Assembly (NCBI RefSeq): GCF_003264365.1
Contig: NZ_PYAK01000017.1
Location: forward strand, 49,893 to 113,892
Length of the DNA: 64,000 bases
Reading direction: 5' to 3'
Origin: Micromonospora noduli
Lineage (GTDB): Bacteria; Actinomycetota; Actinomycetes; Mycobacteriales; Micromonosporaceae
Part shown: positions 18,699 through 27,762 of the stretch, piece by piece
Layout of the letters: the number at the start of each line of letters is the position of its first letter
Numbering within the stretch: the first letter of the stretch is position 1
Program-made: the position numbers and the translations under genes
Notes under the pieces: generated by a model
Databases searched by the model: none
Seen by the model: only the letters and a program-made list of their open reading frames with translations
Told to the model about the DNA's origin: nothing

Positions 18699-19253
18699 TC
18701 AGGGGGTTGTTGGGGGCTGGTCGTCCGATTTGAGGGCGCGCTTTGCCTGCTTGCGCTCTCGGCGGCGTTGGCGCTTGACGGCCTGGCGTTGGGGCTCCTT
18801 CGCGGCCAGCCCGCTGACCGTGCGGACCACCAGCACCGCGCCCCACGGCCCCGCCACCCAGGCCGGCCAGAAGTAGAGCAGGTCCTGGCTGAGCACCGAC
18901 GTCACCGCCCAGATGGTCACCACGATGGCGATCACCCGCAGGTACGGGAACCACACCTCGGCCATCCAGCGTGCGGTGACGCCCCTGCTGGGGGCCGGAT
19001 CGAGCTGGTCGCCCAGCAGGCTCACCGTCGACCCGGCAACCGGCGCCAGGCCCGACCGCTGCGCCGGCGTCACCGGCGGCAGGTCGGTGAGCAGCGCCTC
19101 AAGGTCGGCGTACGTGCGTGCCGCGTAGGCCCGCTGCAACCGCTCGTCGTACTCGTGCAGATCCAGTCGGCCCTCGTCGAGGGCGACCCGCAACCGGTCG
19201 GCCACCGCCGAACGGTCCGAATCCGCGGCTCGCATCCCGTCGCGCCCGTCCAT
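18699..19253 (-). CDS. DUF1707-domain membrane protein
   Basis: Protein of about 184 residues. The N-terminus MRAADSDRSAVADRLRVALD and RTYADLEALLTDLP form a DUF1707 module, a short helical domain found at the N-terminus of many actinobacterial membrane proteins. Two membrane helices follow (YLRVIAIVVTIWAVTSVL and FWPAWVAGPWGAVLVVRTVS), and the C-terminus is strongly basic (RQRRRERKQAKRALKSD). The start is uncertain: ATG 19253, ATG 19265 or ATG 19235. The open frame further upstream lies in the repeat at 19305. Function unknown. It is flanked on both sides by the same family of inverted repeats. Confidence 0.8.
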   Translation of the reverse strand: MDGRDGMRAADSDRSAVADRLRVALDEGRLDLHEYDERLQRAYAARTYADLEALLTDLPPVTPAQRSGLAPVAGSTVSLLGDQLDPAPSRGVTARWMAEVWFPYLRVIAIVVTIWAVTSVLSQDLLYFWPAWVAGPWGAVLVVRTVSGLAAKEPQRQAVKRQRRRERKQAKRALKSDDQPPTTP

Positions 19254-19304
19254 GCCGGCAAGCATGCCACCGTCGTGCCACTCCCGCCGGAACGCCGACA
19301 CCCG

Positions 19305-19365
19305 GTCGATCATGAAGTTGTTGCCCGCCTCACCGGCGTGTCGGGGCTATAACTTCATGATCGAC
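19305..19365. repeat. Inverted repeat, copy 2 of the same family
   Basis: Arms GTCGATCATGAAGTT (19305-19319) and AACTTCATGATCGAC (19351-19365) are exact complements of 15 bases. Pairing continues further inwards only in part. The spacer contains GTGTCGGGG, similar to the CGACACGCC spacer of copy 1 read on the other strand. It lies between the map stop and the DUF1707 start. Confidence 0.8.
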
Positions 19366-19390
19366 GGCCGGAAGGGCGGCCGAGGCGGGA

Positions 19391-20242
19391 TCAGGGGGTT
19401 TTTGTGGCGGCGGGCTGGCGGGCGGTCACCAGGTCCCCCAGGCGCGCCCGGCCACCGTCGAACGCGGTGAGCACCCAGACGCCGTCCGGCAGCAGCGCCA
19501 TCGAGTGTTCGACGTGCGCGGCCACCGAGCCGTCCCGGGTGACGACCGTCCACCCGTCGGCCAACTCAGCCGTACGAGGGGACGCCATGGTGATCATCGG
19601 CTCGATGGCCAGGGCCATCCCGGGGACCAGTCGCGGACCCTTGCCCGGCCGACCGTGGTTGAGCACGTGTGGGTCCTGGTGCATCTCGGTGCCGATGCCG
19701 TGCCCGCCGTAGCCGTCGACGATGCCGTACCGGCCGCCCTTGCGGACAGCGGTCTCCACGGCGTGCGAGATGTCGGTGAGGCGGCCCTTGCCGCTGGCCG
19801 CGCCACGCGCCGCGGCGGCGATGCCGGCCCACATCGCGTCCTCGGCGACCTCGGCCATCTTCAGCAGCGCCGGGTCGACGTCACCGACCCCGACCGTGAT
19901 CGCGGAGTCGCCGTGCCACCCGTCCAGCACCGCGCCGCAGTCGATGGAGATCAGGTCACCGGCCTGGAGCACCTGCTTCGGCGACGGGATGGCGTGCACG
20001 ATCTGCTCGTTGACCGAGGAGCAGATCGACGCCGGAAAACCGTGGTAGCCCTTGAACGACGGAACGCCGCCCGCCTCGCGGATGGTCGCCTCGGCGATGG
20101 CGTCCAGATCGGCGGTGCTCACACCGGGGGCGACAGCCTCCCGCATCCGGCGCAGCGCCTCGGCCACCACCAGCCCGGCGGCCCGCATCTTCTCGATCTG
20201 GTCAGGGGTCTTCAGCTGGATGTCCAGCTGGGGACGACGCAT
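19391..20242 (-). CDS. map: Methionine aminopeptidase, type I
   Basis: Removes the initiator methionine from nascent proteins. The 283-residue protein has the pita-bread fold with metal ligands in ISIDCGAVLDGWHGDSAI (two Asp), GYGGHGIGTEMHQDPHV (His) and two Glu near ALAIEPMI and HVEHSMAL. There is no N-terminal zinc-finger extension. ATG 20242 has GAAAGG upstream. It is the last gene of the secY-adk-map series, as is standard in actinobacteria. Confidence 0.96.
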   Translation of the reverse strand: MRRPQLDIQLKTPDQIEKMRAAGLVVAEALRRMREAVAPGVSTADLDAIAEATIREAGGVPSFKGYHGFPASICSSVNEQIVHAIPSPKQVLQAGDLISIDCGAVLDGWHGDSAITVGVGDVDPALLKMAEVAEDAMWAGIAAAARGAASGKGRLTDISHAVETAVRKGGRYGIVDGYGGHGIGTEMHQDPHVLNHGRPGKGPRLVPGMALAIEPMITMASPRTAELADGWTVVTRDGSVAAHVEHSMALLPDGVWVLTAFDGGRARLGDLVTARQPAATKTP

Positions 20243-20329
20243 GGAGCGTTTACCTTTCGTTGCCGAACAGCGGGGCACATAACGCGTACCCCGCTGTTCG
20301 CACTCTATCCGCCGTGGCCCGGCCGGACC

Positions 20330-20983
20330 TCAGCCGCCGTACGACCGCAACGCGTCGATGGCCCGGGTGGTGACGTCCTCCACCGGCCCGGTGGCGTCGA
20401 TCCCGACCAGCTTGCCCTGAGCGCCGTAGTAGTCGACCAGGGGTGCGGTCTTCTCGCTGTACTCACGAAGCCGCGTGGCGATCGTTTCCGGCTTGTCGTC
20501 GTCGCGCTGGAACAGCTCGGCGCCGCACCGGTCACAGATGCCGGGCCGGGTGGTGGCGTCGAACTCGACGTGCCAGATCTTGCCGCAGCCCCGGCAGGTA
20601 CGCCTGCCGGAGAGCCGCCGGATCACCTCGTCGTCGTCGACGACCAGCTCCAGGACCAGATCCAGGGCGGTGCCCAGATCGGCCAGGAGCTTGTCCAGAG
20701 CGGCCGCCTGCGGAGTCGTCCGCGGGAAGCCGTCGAGCAGGAAACCCTCGCTGGCGTCGGGCTCGGCCAGCCGGTCCCGGACCATGTTGATGGTGACCTC
20801 GTCCGGAACCAGCTCGCCCGCGTCCATGTACCGCTTCGCCTCGACACCGAGCGGCGTGCCCTGGGTGACGTTCGACCGGAAGATGTCTCCGGTCGAAATC
20901 TTCGGCACCGAGAGGTGCGCGGCGATGAACTCGGCCTGCGTGCCCTTGCCCGCGCCCGGCGGGCCAACCAGAACGAGTCTCAT
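20330..20983 (-). CDS. adk: Adenylate kinase with zinc-binding lid
   Basis: Interconverts ATP plus AMP and two ADP. The P-loop GPPGAGKGT is at residues 7-15 and FLLDGFPRT at 81-89. The lid carries C130, C133, C150 and C153, the four-Cys zinc site found in Gram-positive enzymes, so this is a long, structural-zinc type of 217 residues. Its ATG at 20983 directly abuts the secY stop, consistent with coupled translation. Confidence 0.97.
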   Translation of the reverse strand: MRLVLVGPPGAGKGTQAEFIAAHLSVPKISTGDIFRSNVTQGTPLGVEAKRYMDAGELVPDEVTINMVRDRLAEPDASEGFLLDGFPRTTPQAAALDKLLADLGTALDLVLELVVDDDEVIRRLSGRRTCRGCGKIWHVEFDATTRPGICDRCGAELFQRDDDKPETIATRLREYSEKTAPLVDYYGAQGKLVGIDATGPVEDVTTRAIDALRSYGG

Positions 20984-22312
20984 CTACCGCAGGAACCCTT
21001 CGTAGTTCCGCTGCATGAGTTGGCTCTCGATCTGCTTCACGGTCTCCAGACCGACGCCGACCATGATGAGCACAGCGGTGCCGCCGAACGGGAAGTTCTG
21101 GTACTGCTGGTTGTCCAGCCAGATGAAGAAGAAGTTCGGCAGGATCGAGATGACGCCGAGGTAGAGCGCGCCCGGCAGGGTGATCCGGCTGAGGATGAAG
21201 TCCAGGTAGTCGGCGGTCGGCTTGCCCGGGCGGATACCCGGCACGAACCCGCCGTACTTCTTCATGTTGTCCGCGACCTCGGTCGGGTTGAACGTGATCG
21301 AGACGTAGAAGTACGTGAAGAAGATGATCAGCAGGAAGTAGACCGAGATGTAGATCGGGCTGCTCGGGTTGACCAGGTTGTTCTGGATCCACGACTGGGT
21401 CTTGCCCGGGTCGGTCTGGTCGAAGAACTGCAGCGCCAACTGCGGCAGGTAGAGCAGCGACGAGCCGAAGATGACCGGGATCACACCCGCCTGGTTGACC
21501 TTGAGCGGGATGTAGGTCGAGGTGCCGCCGTACATCCGCCGGCCGATCATCCGCTTGGCGTACTGCACCGGGATCCGGCGCTGCGCCTGCTCGATGAAGG
21601 TGACAGCGGTGATGACCACCAGGACCAGCGCGATGACCAGGGCGAACATGTCCCAGCCCTTGCTGGTCTTGATCTGCCAGCCCTCGCTGGGCAGCCGCGC
21701 CGCGATCGAGGTGAAGATCAGGACGGACATGCCGTTGCCGACGCCGCGGTCGGTGATCAGCTCACCGAGCCACATGACCATGCCGGTGCCGGCGGTCATC
21801 GTCATCACCAGGATGGCCAGGGTCAGCCAGTCCGGGATGCCGGTGCCGGTGGGGATGATCGGGAACTGGTCGCAGCGGTTCTGGAACAGCTGACCCGAGC
21901 GGGCCAGCGCCACGAACGCCGAGGCCTGCAGCACACCGAGACCGAGGGTCAGGTAGCGGGTGTACTGGGTGATCTTCGCCTGACCGGCCTGGCCCTCCTT
22001 GCGGAGCTGCTCCAGGCGTGGGATCACGACGGTCAGCAGCTGCAGGATGATCGACGCGGTGATGTAGGGCATGATGCCCAGCGCGAAGACCGAGAGCTGT
22101 AGCAGCGCTCCGCCGGAGAAGAGGTTGAGAAGGTTCACCACCCCGGTGGTGTCACCCTGGATGGTGTCGAGGCACTTCTGCACGTTGCCGTACGAGACGC
22201 CCGGGCTGGGGAGCGTTGCACCCAGCCGGTAGACCGCGATGATGCCTACTGTGAACAGCAGCTTCTTGCGCAGGTCAGGCGTACGGAACGCACTGAGAAA
22301 GGCGGACAGCAA
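20984..22312 (-). CDS. secY: SecY, preprotein translocase channel subunit
   Basis: Ten-helix membrane protein of 442 residues that forms the protein-conducting channel with SecE and SecG. It has FRTPDLRKKLLFTVGI at the N-terminus, ALGIMPYITASIILQLL in TM2, and QRRIPVQYAKRMIGRRMYGG in the cytosolic loop that binds SecA or ribosomes. The start is a TTG at 22312, preceded by AGGAGG 6 bases upstream. No better ATG or GTG is available, and the upstream open frame is not SecY-like. A strong hairpin at 22491-22537 separates it from rplO, so it likely has its own promoter; the AT-rich stretch at 22448-22466 is the candidate. Confidence 0.97.
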   Translation of the reverse strand: MLSAFLSAFRTPDLRKKLLFTVGIIAVYRLGATLPSPGVSYGNVQKCLDTIQGDTTGVVNLLNLFSGGALLQLSVFALGIMPYITASIILQLLTVVIPRLEQLRKEGQAGQAKITQYTRYLTLGLGVLQASAFVALARSGQLFQNRCDQFPIIPTGTGIPDWLTLAILVMTMTAGTGMVMWLGELITDRGVGNGMSVLIFTSIAARLPSEGWQIKTSKGWDMFALVIALVLVVITAVTFIEQAQRRIPVQYAKRMIGRRMYGGTSTYIPLKVNQAGVIPVIFGSSLLYLPQLALQFFDQTDPGKTQSWIQNNLVNPSSPIYISVYFLLIIFFTYFYVSITFNPTEVADNMKKYGGFVPGIRPGKPTADYLDFILSRITLPGALYLGVISILPNFFFIWLDNQQYQNFPFGGTAVLIMVGVGLETVKQIESQLMQRNYEGFLR

Positions 22313-22490
22313 CTTCTTCCTCCTGCGCGAGGCGGGCCGCCGGTGATCCCTGGCGGGTCGGGGTGGATCACGGGCGAGTGCCCGCAATCCATGGCTGGGA
22401 TGGGACTCTAACAGCCTCACCCCGGTCCGGGCAGATGCGCCCGACTACATAAATCGATTCCGATGTTACCGGGCGCTCAGGCCCCAGGCA

Positions 22491-22537
22491 GACCATGGCG
22501 CCCGCCAGTTGCTCTCAACTGGACGGGCGCCATGGTC
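22491..22537 (-). terminator. Hairpin terminator after rplO
   Basis: Arms 22491-22511 and 22516-22537 (GACCATGGCGCCCG plus CCAGTTG, with one bulged base) make a 21-bp stem with a CTCT loop. It lies 8 bases beyond the rplO stop, on the path of the spc operon transcript. Confidence 0.75.
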
Positions 22538-22544
22538 GTACGCC

Positions 22545-22988
22545 TTACAGCTCGGTGGTGGAGCCACCGGCAGCAGCGATCTTCTCCTTGGCCGACGCAC
22601 TGAACGCGTGCGCGGACACCTGGAGCGCCACACCGCCGAGGTCCCCGGTGCCGAGGACCTTGACCGGGTGACCCTTGCGGACCGCGCCGGACTCGACGAG
22701 CTCCAGCGGGCCGACCTGACCACCATTCGGGAACAGCTCAGCGAGTCGGTCCAGGTTGACCACCTGGAAGACCACCTTGAACTTGTTCTTGAAGCCCTTC
22801 ATCTTCGGCAGGCGCATGTGGATGGGCATCTGCCCACCCTCGAACGCCGCCGAGATGTTCTTGCGGGCCTTGGAACCCTTGGTACCGCGACCAGCGGTCT
22901 TGCCCTTGGAACCCTCACCGCGACCCACACGGGTCTTCGCGGTCTTGGAACCGGGCGCCGGGCGCAGGTGATGCACCTTGATCGTCAT
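22545..22988 (-). CDS. rplO: 50S ribosomal protein L15
   Basis: L15 is a late-assembly 50S protein with a long Gly/Arg/Lys-rich N-terminal extension. Of its 147 residues, the first 50 contain [20 protein letters not shown] and [12 protein letters not shown]; the globular part contains [20 protein letters not shown]. Its ATG overlaps the last base of the rpmD stop. Confidence 0.97.
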   Translation of the reverse strand: MTIKVHHLRPAPGSKTAKTRVGRGEGSKGKTAGRGTKGSKARKNISAAFEGGQMPIHMRLPKMKGFKNKFKVVFQVVNLDRLAELFPNGGQVGPLELVESGAVRKGHPVKVLGTGDLGGVALQVSAHAFSASAKEKIAAAGGSTTEL

Positions 22989-23170
22989 TACTCGACCTCC
23001 TCGACCTTCACGAGGTGGCTCACAGTGAAGATCATGCCGCGGATCTCGGGCCGGTCCTCCTTGACCACCACGTCGTTGATCCGCTTGAGACCGAGCGAAC
23101 GCAGCGACTCACGCTGGTTGTGCTTGGTCCCGATACCGGACCGGAGCTGGGTGACCTTCAGGCGTGCCAT
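22988..23170 (-). CDS. rpmD: 50S ribosomal protein L30
   Basis: Small 50S protein of 60 residues: [20 protein letters not shown], then [20 protein letters not shown]. It overlaps rpsE and rplO by one base on each side (TGATG and TAATG), so it is translated in a chain with both. Confidence 0.97.
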   Translation of the reverse strand: MARLKVTQLRSGIGTKHNQRESLRSLGLKRINDVVVKEDRPEIRGMIFTVSHLVKVEEVE

Positions 23171-23784
23171 CAGTGCGCCACCCCCGCACGCGACGCCAGC
23201 ATGGCGGCCGGCGCGACGTCCTCCACCGGCAGACCACGACGCGCCGCGACCTGCTCGGGGGACTCAAGCCCCTTCAGGGCCGCCACGGTGGCGTGCACGA
23301 TGTTGATCGGGTTCGACGAACCGAGGCTCTTGGAGAGCACGTCGTGGATCCCAGCGCACTCCAGCACGGCACGCACCGGTCCACCGGCGATGACACCCGT
23401 ACCGGCCGAGGCCGGCTTGAGCAGCACCACACCAGCGGCGTCCTCACCCGTCACCGGGTGCGGGATCGACTGACCGATCCGCGGGACCTTGAAGAAGTGC
23501 TTCTTGGCCTCCTCGACACCCTTGGCGATGGCCGCGGGCACCTCCTTGGCCTTTCCGTAGCCCACGCCGACCGTGCCGTCGCCGTCGCCCACGATCACCA
23601 GGGCGGTGAAGCTGAAGCGACGACCACCCTTCACGACCTTGGCGACGCGGTTGATCGCGACGACCCGCTCAAGGTGCGGGGTCTTCTCGACGGGCGCGTT
23701 TCCGCGGCCGCCCTCACGGCGGTTGTCGCGGCGACCACCCTCGTTGCCACCGGACCCGCCGCCACGGCGCTGTTGACCTGGCAT
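23170..23784 (-). CDS. rpsE: 30S ribosomal protein S5
   Basis: S5 takes part in mRNA helicase activity and decoding accuracy. The protein is 204 residues, with a Gly/Arg-rich N-terminal tail of about 35 residues ([20 protein letters not shown]) that is longer than in E. coli. The S5 double-stranded RNA-binding core is [20 protein letters not shown], and the C-terminal part has [19 protein letters not shown]. It lies between rplR and rpmD. Confidence 0.97.
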   Translation of the reverse strand: MPGQQRRGGGSGGNEGGRRDNRREGGRGNAPVEKTPHLERVVAINRVAKVVKGGRRFSFTALVIVGDGDGTVGVGYGKAKEVPAAIAKGVEEAKKHFFKVPRIGQSIPHPVTGEDAAGVVLLKPASAGTGVIAGGPVRAVLECAGIHDVLSKSLGSSNPINIVHATVAALKGLESPEQVAARRGLPVEDVAPAAMLASRAGVAH

Positions 23785-23817
23785 CAGCAGCCTTCCTTCT
23801 CTCTCGTGACGGGGTTG

Positions 23818-24207
23818 TTAGAACTCGAGCCCGGCTTCGCGGGCAGCGTCGGCAAGCGCGGCGACTCGCCCCGCGTACCGGTTGCCGCCGCGGTCGAAGA
23901 CGACCTTGGAGACGCCGGCGGCCTTGGCCCGCTCGGCGAGCAGCGCGCCCACCTTGCCAGCCAGGGCGCTCTTGTCGCCCTCCGCACCGCGCAGCGAGGC
24001 GTCCAGGGTCGACGCCGACGCCAGGGTGTGACCCTTGGTGTCGTCGACGACCTGGGCGACCATGTGCCGCAGCGAGCGGGTGACGACCAGGCGCGGACGC
24101 TCGGCCGTACCGCTGACGTTCTTGCGGACGCGGAAGTGTCGACGCGCACGCCCAACGGCGCGCTTGGCGGCGACACCGCGGCGGCGCTTGAGCAGCGTGG
24201 CGCTCAC
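23818..24207 (-). CDS. rplR: 50S ribosomal protein L18
   Basis: L18 binds 5S rRNA and helps place it in the 50S subunit. The 129-residue protein starts at GTG 24207 and overlaps the rplF stop by 4 bases. Recognisable parts are [33 protein letters not shown] and the C-terminal [20 protein letters not shown]. Confidence 0.97.
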   Translation of the reverse strand: MSATLLKRRRGVAAKRAVGRARRHFRVRKNVSGTAERPRLVVTRSLRHMVAQVVDDTKGHTLASASTLDASLRGAEGDKSALAGKVGALLAERAKAAGVSKVVFDRGGNRYAGRVAALADAAREAGLEF

Positions 24208-24746
24208 TTCTTACCTGCCTTTCCAGCCTTGCGGCGGATGACCTCGCCCTGGTACTTGACGCCCTTGCCCTTGTAGGGCTCCGGCGGGCGGATCTTCCGG
24301 ATGTTGGCGGCGACCTCACCGACCTGCTGCTTGTCGATGCCAGCCACGTGGAACAGGGTCGGCCGCTCCACCGTGAAGGTGATGCCCGCCGGGGCGGGGA
24401 CGACCACCGGGTGCGAGAACCCGAGCGCGAACTCGAGGTCCGAACCCTTGGCGGTGACCCGGTAACCGGTGCCGGCGATCTCCAGGCTCTTGCGGTAGCC
24501 CTCGGTGACCCCGACGATCATGTTGGCAACCAGCGTACGGCTCAGGCCGTGGAGTTCCTTGGCCTTGCGCTCGTCGTTCGGCCGGTTGACGCTCAGCTGC
24601 CCATCCTCGGCCCGCTCGACCGTGATCGGCTCGGCGAGGGTGTGCTGGAGCTGGCCCTTGGGGCCCTTGACCTTGACGGTCTGCCCGTCGATCGTGATGT
24701 CGACGCCGGCTGGCACCGGGATCGACTTACGTCCAATTCGCGACAT
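24204..24746 (-). CDS. rplF: 50S ribosomal protein L6
   Basis: L6 lies close to the factor-binding site and the sarcin-ricin loop. The 180-residue protein begins [15 protein letters not shown], and has the duplicated L6 domains with [12 protein letters not shown] and the C-terminal signature [23 protein letters not shown] 24746 is the conserved start; the open frame continues upstream without L6 similarity. Confidence 0.97.
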   Translation of the reverse strand: MSRIGRKSIPVPAGVDITIDGQTVKVKGPKGQLQHTLAEPITVERAEDGQLSVNRPNDERKAKELHGLSRTLVANMIVGVTEGYRKSLEIAGTGYRVTAKGSDLEFALGFSHPVVVPAPAGITFTVERPTLFHVAGIDKQQVGEVAANIRKIRPPEPYKGKGVKYQGEVIRRKAGKAGKK

Positions 24747-24762
24747 TTCTACCTGTCTCCCG

Positions 24763-25170
24763 TTACCAGACGAAGGCGAGGACTTCCCCGCCAACACTCC
24801 GCTTGCGGGCCTGCCGGTCGGTCAGCAGCCCCTGGGACGTCGAAATGATCGCCACGCCCAGCCCACCGAGCACCCGCGGGAGCCCGTCCGACTTGGCGTA
24901 CACCCGGAGACCGGGCTTGGACACGCGCTTGATGCCGGCCAGGCTCCGCTCGCGGTTCTGGCCGTACTTCAGCTCGACGACCAGTCGCTTGCCGACGGCG
25001 CCCTCCTCGGGCTCCTCGACCGACCAGGTGGCGATGTAACCCTCGGCCTTCAGGACCTCGGCGATGTTCGCCTTGATCTTGGAGTAGGGCATCTTCACCT
25101 GATCGTGGTACGCCTGGTTGGCGTTACGCAGACGCGTGAGCATGTCTGCGATCGGGTCGGTCATCGTCAT
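24763..25170 (-). CDS. rpsH: 30S ribosomal protein S8
   Basis: S8 binds the central domain of 16S rRNA and in many bacteria represses the spc operon. The 135 residues begin [20 protein letters not shown] and end with the signature [19 protein letters not shown] and [12 protein letters not shown] 25170 has AAAGG upstream. The open frame extends to 25236 but only the part from this ATG is S8-like. Confidence 0.97.
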   Translation of the reverse strand: MTMTDPIADMLTRLRNANQAYHDQVKMPYSKIKANIAEVLKAEGYIATWSVEEPEEGAVGKRLVVELKYGQNRERSLAGIKRVSKPGLRVYAKSDGLPRVLGGLGVAIISTSQGLLTDRQARKRSVGGEVLAFVW

Positions 25171-25199
25171 GGATTTCGTCAGCCTTTCTCGCCGGGGTT

Positions 25200-25219
25200 C
25201 CCGGGGCATCAGCCCCGGG
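25200..25219. other. Hairpin between rpsZ and rpsH
   Basis: CCCGGGGC and GCCCCGGG form an 8-bp stem with an ATCA loop in the ~115-base gap before rpsH. It may be a minor attenuator, a processing site or a translation-repressor target; none is proven. Confidence 0.4.
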
Positions 25220-25286
25220 CCTACGGCGAAGAGCAATACCTAATCGGTGCAGGAGTTCCCGGCCGACGGCCGGGACGCGGTCGCCC

Positions 25287-25472
25287 TTACCAGGAAGCCT
25301 TGGACACGCCCGGCAGCTCACCGCGGTGAGCCATCTCCCGGATGCAGACCCGGCAGAGCCCGAACTTGCGGTAGACCGCCTTCGGACGCCCGCACCGCTG
25401 GCAGCGGGTGTACGCGCGAACCGAGAACTTCGGCTTCGCGGCCGCCTTGATGATCAGCGCCTTCTTGGCCAT
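25287..25472 (-). CDS. rpsZ: 30S ribosomal protein S14, type Z (zinc form)
   Basis: Short S14 of 61 residues in the 30S head. The four zinc ligands C24, C27, C40 and C43 are intact (CQRC and CRVC), which defines the type Z, or zinc-containing, form. It follows rplE by one base. Some actinobacteria also carry a longer Cys-free rpsN elsewhere, but none is in this window. Confidence 0.97.
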   Translation of the reverse strand: MAKKALIIKAAAKPKFSVRAYTRCQRCGRPKAVYRKFGLCRVCIREMAHRGELPGVSKASW

Positions 25473-25473
25473 C

Positions 25474-26040
25474 TCAGTTCTCCTTGAACGGGAAGCCCAG
25501 GAGCTTGAGCAGCGCCCGGCCCTCGTCGTCGGTCGTGGCGGTCGTGACCACCGTGATGTCCATGCCCCGCTGGCGATCGATCCGGTCCTGGTCGATCTCG
25601 TGGAACACCGACTGCTCGGTCAGACCGAACGTGTAGTTGCCGTGCCCGTCCAGCTTGCGCCCGTCCAGGCCGCGGAAGTCGCGGATACGCGGCAGCGCGA
25701 TGGAGAGCAGCCGGTCCATGAACTCCCACATCCGGTCGCCGCGAAGGGTGACCTTCGCGCCGATCGGCATGCCCTCGCGGAGCTTGAACTGCGCGATGGA
25801 CTTGGTCGCCCGCCGCACCTGCGGCTTCTGGCCGGTGATCGTGGCGAGGTCGCGGACCGCGCCGTCGATCAGCTTGGCGTCGCGAGCAGCCTCGCCGACA
25901 CCCATGTTGACGACGATCTTGACCAGCCGCGGCACCTGCATGGGGTTGCCGTAGCTGCGCTGCTCACGCAGCTGGGCCACGATCTCGTTGCGGTACCGCT
26001 CCTTGAGGCGCGGCAGGGTCTTTTCGGTAGCCGTGGTCAT
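25474..26040 (-). CDS. rplE: 50S ribosomal protein L5
   Basis: L5 binds 5S rRNA and contacts P-site tRNA. The protein has 188 residues. It includes LRERYRNEI-like [19 protein letters not shown] at the N-terminus, the signature [16 protein letters not shown], and the C-terminal [23 protein letters not shown] 26040 shares one base with the rplX stop; a GTG one codon upstream is possible. Confidence 0.97.
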   Translation of the reverse strand: MTTATEKTLPRLKERYRNEIVAQLREQRSYGNPMQVPRLVKIVVNMGVGEAARDAKLIDGAVRDLATITGQKPQVRRATKSIAQFKLREGMPIGAKVTLRGDRMWEFMDRLLSIALPRIRDFRGLDGRKLDGHGNYTFGLTEQSVFHEIDQDRIDRQRGMDITVVTTATTDDEGRALLKLLGFPFKEN

Positions 26041-26360
26041 CACAGGTCCTTACCGGTGCTACGCGCGATGCGGACCTTCTGGCCGTTGTCGTCGATCCGG
26101 TAACCGACGCGGGTCGGCTTGCCGTCGGAGTCCAGGACCTGCACGTTCGAGACGTGGATCGGGGCCTCCTGAGTGACGATGCCGCCGGTCTTGGCGCCAC
26201 GCTGGGTGGTGCTGATGCGGGTGTGCTTCTTGACCCGGTTCACGCCCTCGACCAGGACCTTGTCCTGCCGCGGGTAGGCCTGAATGACCTTGCCCTTGGC
26301 ACCCTTGTCCTTGCCGGCGATGACGACGACCGTGTCGCCCTTCTTGACCTTCACGGTCAC
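26040..26360 (-). CDS. rplX: 50S ribosomal protein L24
   Basis: Assembly-initiating 50S protein of 106 residues with the KOW motif [23 protein letters not shown] 26360 overlaps the rplN stop (GTGA). The frame upstream of this GTG lies inside rplN and is not coding in this frame. Confidence 0.96.
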   Translation of the reverse strand: MTVKVKKGDTVVVIAGKDKGAKGKVIQAYPRQDKVLVEGVNRVKKHTRISTTQRGAKTGGIVTQEAPIHVSNVQVLDSDGKPTRVGYRIDDNGQKVRIARSTGKDL

Positions 26361-26725
26361 AACACCTCCGGCGCGAGGGAAATAATCTTCATGAACCGCT
26401 TGTCCCGCAGCTCCCGGCCCACCGGGCCGAAGATACGGGTTCCACGCGGGTCCCCGCCGTCCTTGATGATGACGGCGGCGTTCTCGTCGAAGCGGATGTA
26501 CGAGCCGTCCGGACGCCGCTTCTCCTTGGCGGTGCGAACGACGACAGCCTTGACGACGTCGCCCTTCTTCACACCAGCACCCGGGATCGCGTCCTTGACC
26601 GTGGCCACGATGACGTCGCCGATGCTCGCGTAGCGCCGACCCGAGCCACCGAGAACCCGGATGCACAGGATCTCCCGAGCACCCGTGTTGTCGGCGACGC
26701 GCAGTCGCGACTCCTGCTGAATCAC
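26357..26725 (-). CDS. rplN: 50S ribosomal protein L14
   Basis: L14 sits at the intersubunit face of the 50S particle. The 122 residues begin [20 protein letters not shown] from a GTG start and contain [20 protein letters not shown] and [20 protein letters not shown] at the C-terminus. The length is exactly that expected. Confidence 0.97.
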   Translation of the reverse strand: MIQQESRLRVADNTGAREILCIRVLGGSGRRYASIGDVIVATVKDAIPGAGVKKGDVVKAVVVRTAKEKRRPDGSYIRFDENAAVIIKDGGDPRGTRIFGPVGRELRDKRFMKIISLAPEVL

Positions 26726-26749
26726 GTCTATCTCCTATGTCTGCCGGTT

Positions 26750-26773
26750 CTCCGGCCGCCGTAGCGGCCGGAG
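26750..26773. other. Hairpin between rpsQ and rplN
   Basis: CTCCGGCCGC and GCGGCCGGAG form a perfect 10-bp stem with a 4-base loop in the 97-base gap between the S10-type and spc-type parts of the cluster. There is no T-tract, so it may attenuate rather than stop transcription. Confidence 0.5.
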
Positions 26774-26822
26774 CCTGGCGGAACCTACGCCCGACGCAAC
26801 GCCGGGCGAGCTCGAGCCTTCG

Positions 26823-27101
26823 CTACTTGGCCTTTTCCAGGATCTCCACGATCCGCCAACGCTTGGTGGCGCTCAGCGGCCGGGTCTCCATGATGAGAAC
26901 CCGGTCACCGGTGCCAGCGGCGTTCTGCTCGTCGTGCACCTTCAGCTTGCTCGTACGGCGCATGATCTTGCCGTACAGAGCGTGCCGAACCCGGTCCTCG
27001 ACCTCGACCACGACGGTCTTGTCCATCTTGTCGCTGACCACCAGGCCCTCACGGACCTTGCGGCGGGACCGCGCGGTGGCGGTGGCGGTGTCTTCGGTCA
27101 T
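26823..27101 (-). CDS. rpsQ: 30S ribosomal protein S17
   Basis: OB-fold 30S protein of 92 residues. Core motifs are [38 protein letters not shown] and [18 protein letters not shown]. The start overlaps the rpmC stop (ATGA). The N-terminal [14 protein letters not shown] is a short actinobacterial extension. Confidence 0.97.
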   Translation of the reverse strand: MTEDTATATARSRRKVREGLVVSDKMDKTVVVEVEDRVRHALYGKIMRRTSKLKVHDEQNAAGTGDRVLIMETRPLSATKRWRIVEILEKAK

Positions 27102-27334
27102 GATGCAGTCACCTCAGTCGGCGCGGCCGAGAGCCCCAGCTCGCGCTCGCGCATGATCGTGTAGATCCGGGCGATCTCCCGACGGATGACCTGCAACCGC
27201 CGGTTGTTGTCCAGCTGCCCGGTTGCGGCCTGCACGCGGAGGTTGAACAGCTCCGCCTTGGCCTCCCGCAGCTTCGTGACCAGCTCCTCTTCGGAGAGCT
27301 CACGCAGCTCGGTCGCCTTAACGCCCGCTGCCAT
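27098..27334 (-). CDS. rpmC: 50S ribosomal protein L29
   Basis: L29 lies at the exit tunnel and helps form the trigger-factor and SRP docking site with L23. The 78 residues are a two-helix hairpin: [40 protein letters not shown] and [18 protein letters not shown]. Overlapping starts and stops link it with rplP and rpsQ. Confidence 0.97.
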   Translation of the reverse strand: MAAGVKATELRELSEEELVTKLREAKAELFNLRVQAATGQLDNNRRLQVIRREIARIYTIMRERELGLSAAPTEVTAS

Positions 27335-27759
27335 CAGGATTCACCCACTTCGCGCGTAACAATGCGGCACTTCATCGGGAGCTTGTGGATCGCGCGACGC
27401 ATGGCCTCTCGCGCGGTCTGCTCGTTGGGGAAGGACATCTCGAAGAGAACCCGCCCCGGCTTGACGTTGGCGACCCACCACTCGGGCGAACCCTTACCGG
27501 AACCCATCCGGGTCTCGGCAGGCTTCTTGGTGAGGGCCTGGTCCGGGAAGATCGTGATCCAGACCTTGCCACCACGCTTGATGTGGCGAGTCATCGCGAT
27601 ACGTGCCGACTCGATCTGCCGGTTCGTCACGTACGCCGGCTCGAGAGCCTGGATCCCGAACTCGCCGAACACCACCCGGTTACCACCCTTGGACGCGCCA
27701 CTGCGGTCCGGGTGGTGCGGCTTGCGGAAGCCCTTCGGGGGCTTGCGCGGCATCAGCAT
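27334..27759 (-). CDS. rplP: 50S ribosomal protein L16
   Basis: L16 helps organise the A-site region of the 50S subunit. The 141 residues start [20 protein letters not shown], and contain the signature [20 protein letters not shown], and [23 protein letters not shown] 27759 gives the usual two-residue lead before the conserved PRK; it lies 3 bases after the rpsC stop. Confidence 0.97.
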   Translation of the reverse strand: MLMPRKPPKGFRKPHHPDRSGASKGGNRVVFGEFGIQALEPAYVTNRQIESARIAMTRHIKRGGKVWITIFPDQALTKKPAETRMGSGKGSPEWWVANVKPGRVLFEMSFPNEQTAREAMRRAIHKLPMKCRIVTREVGES

Positions 27760-27762
27760 CTG

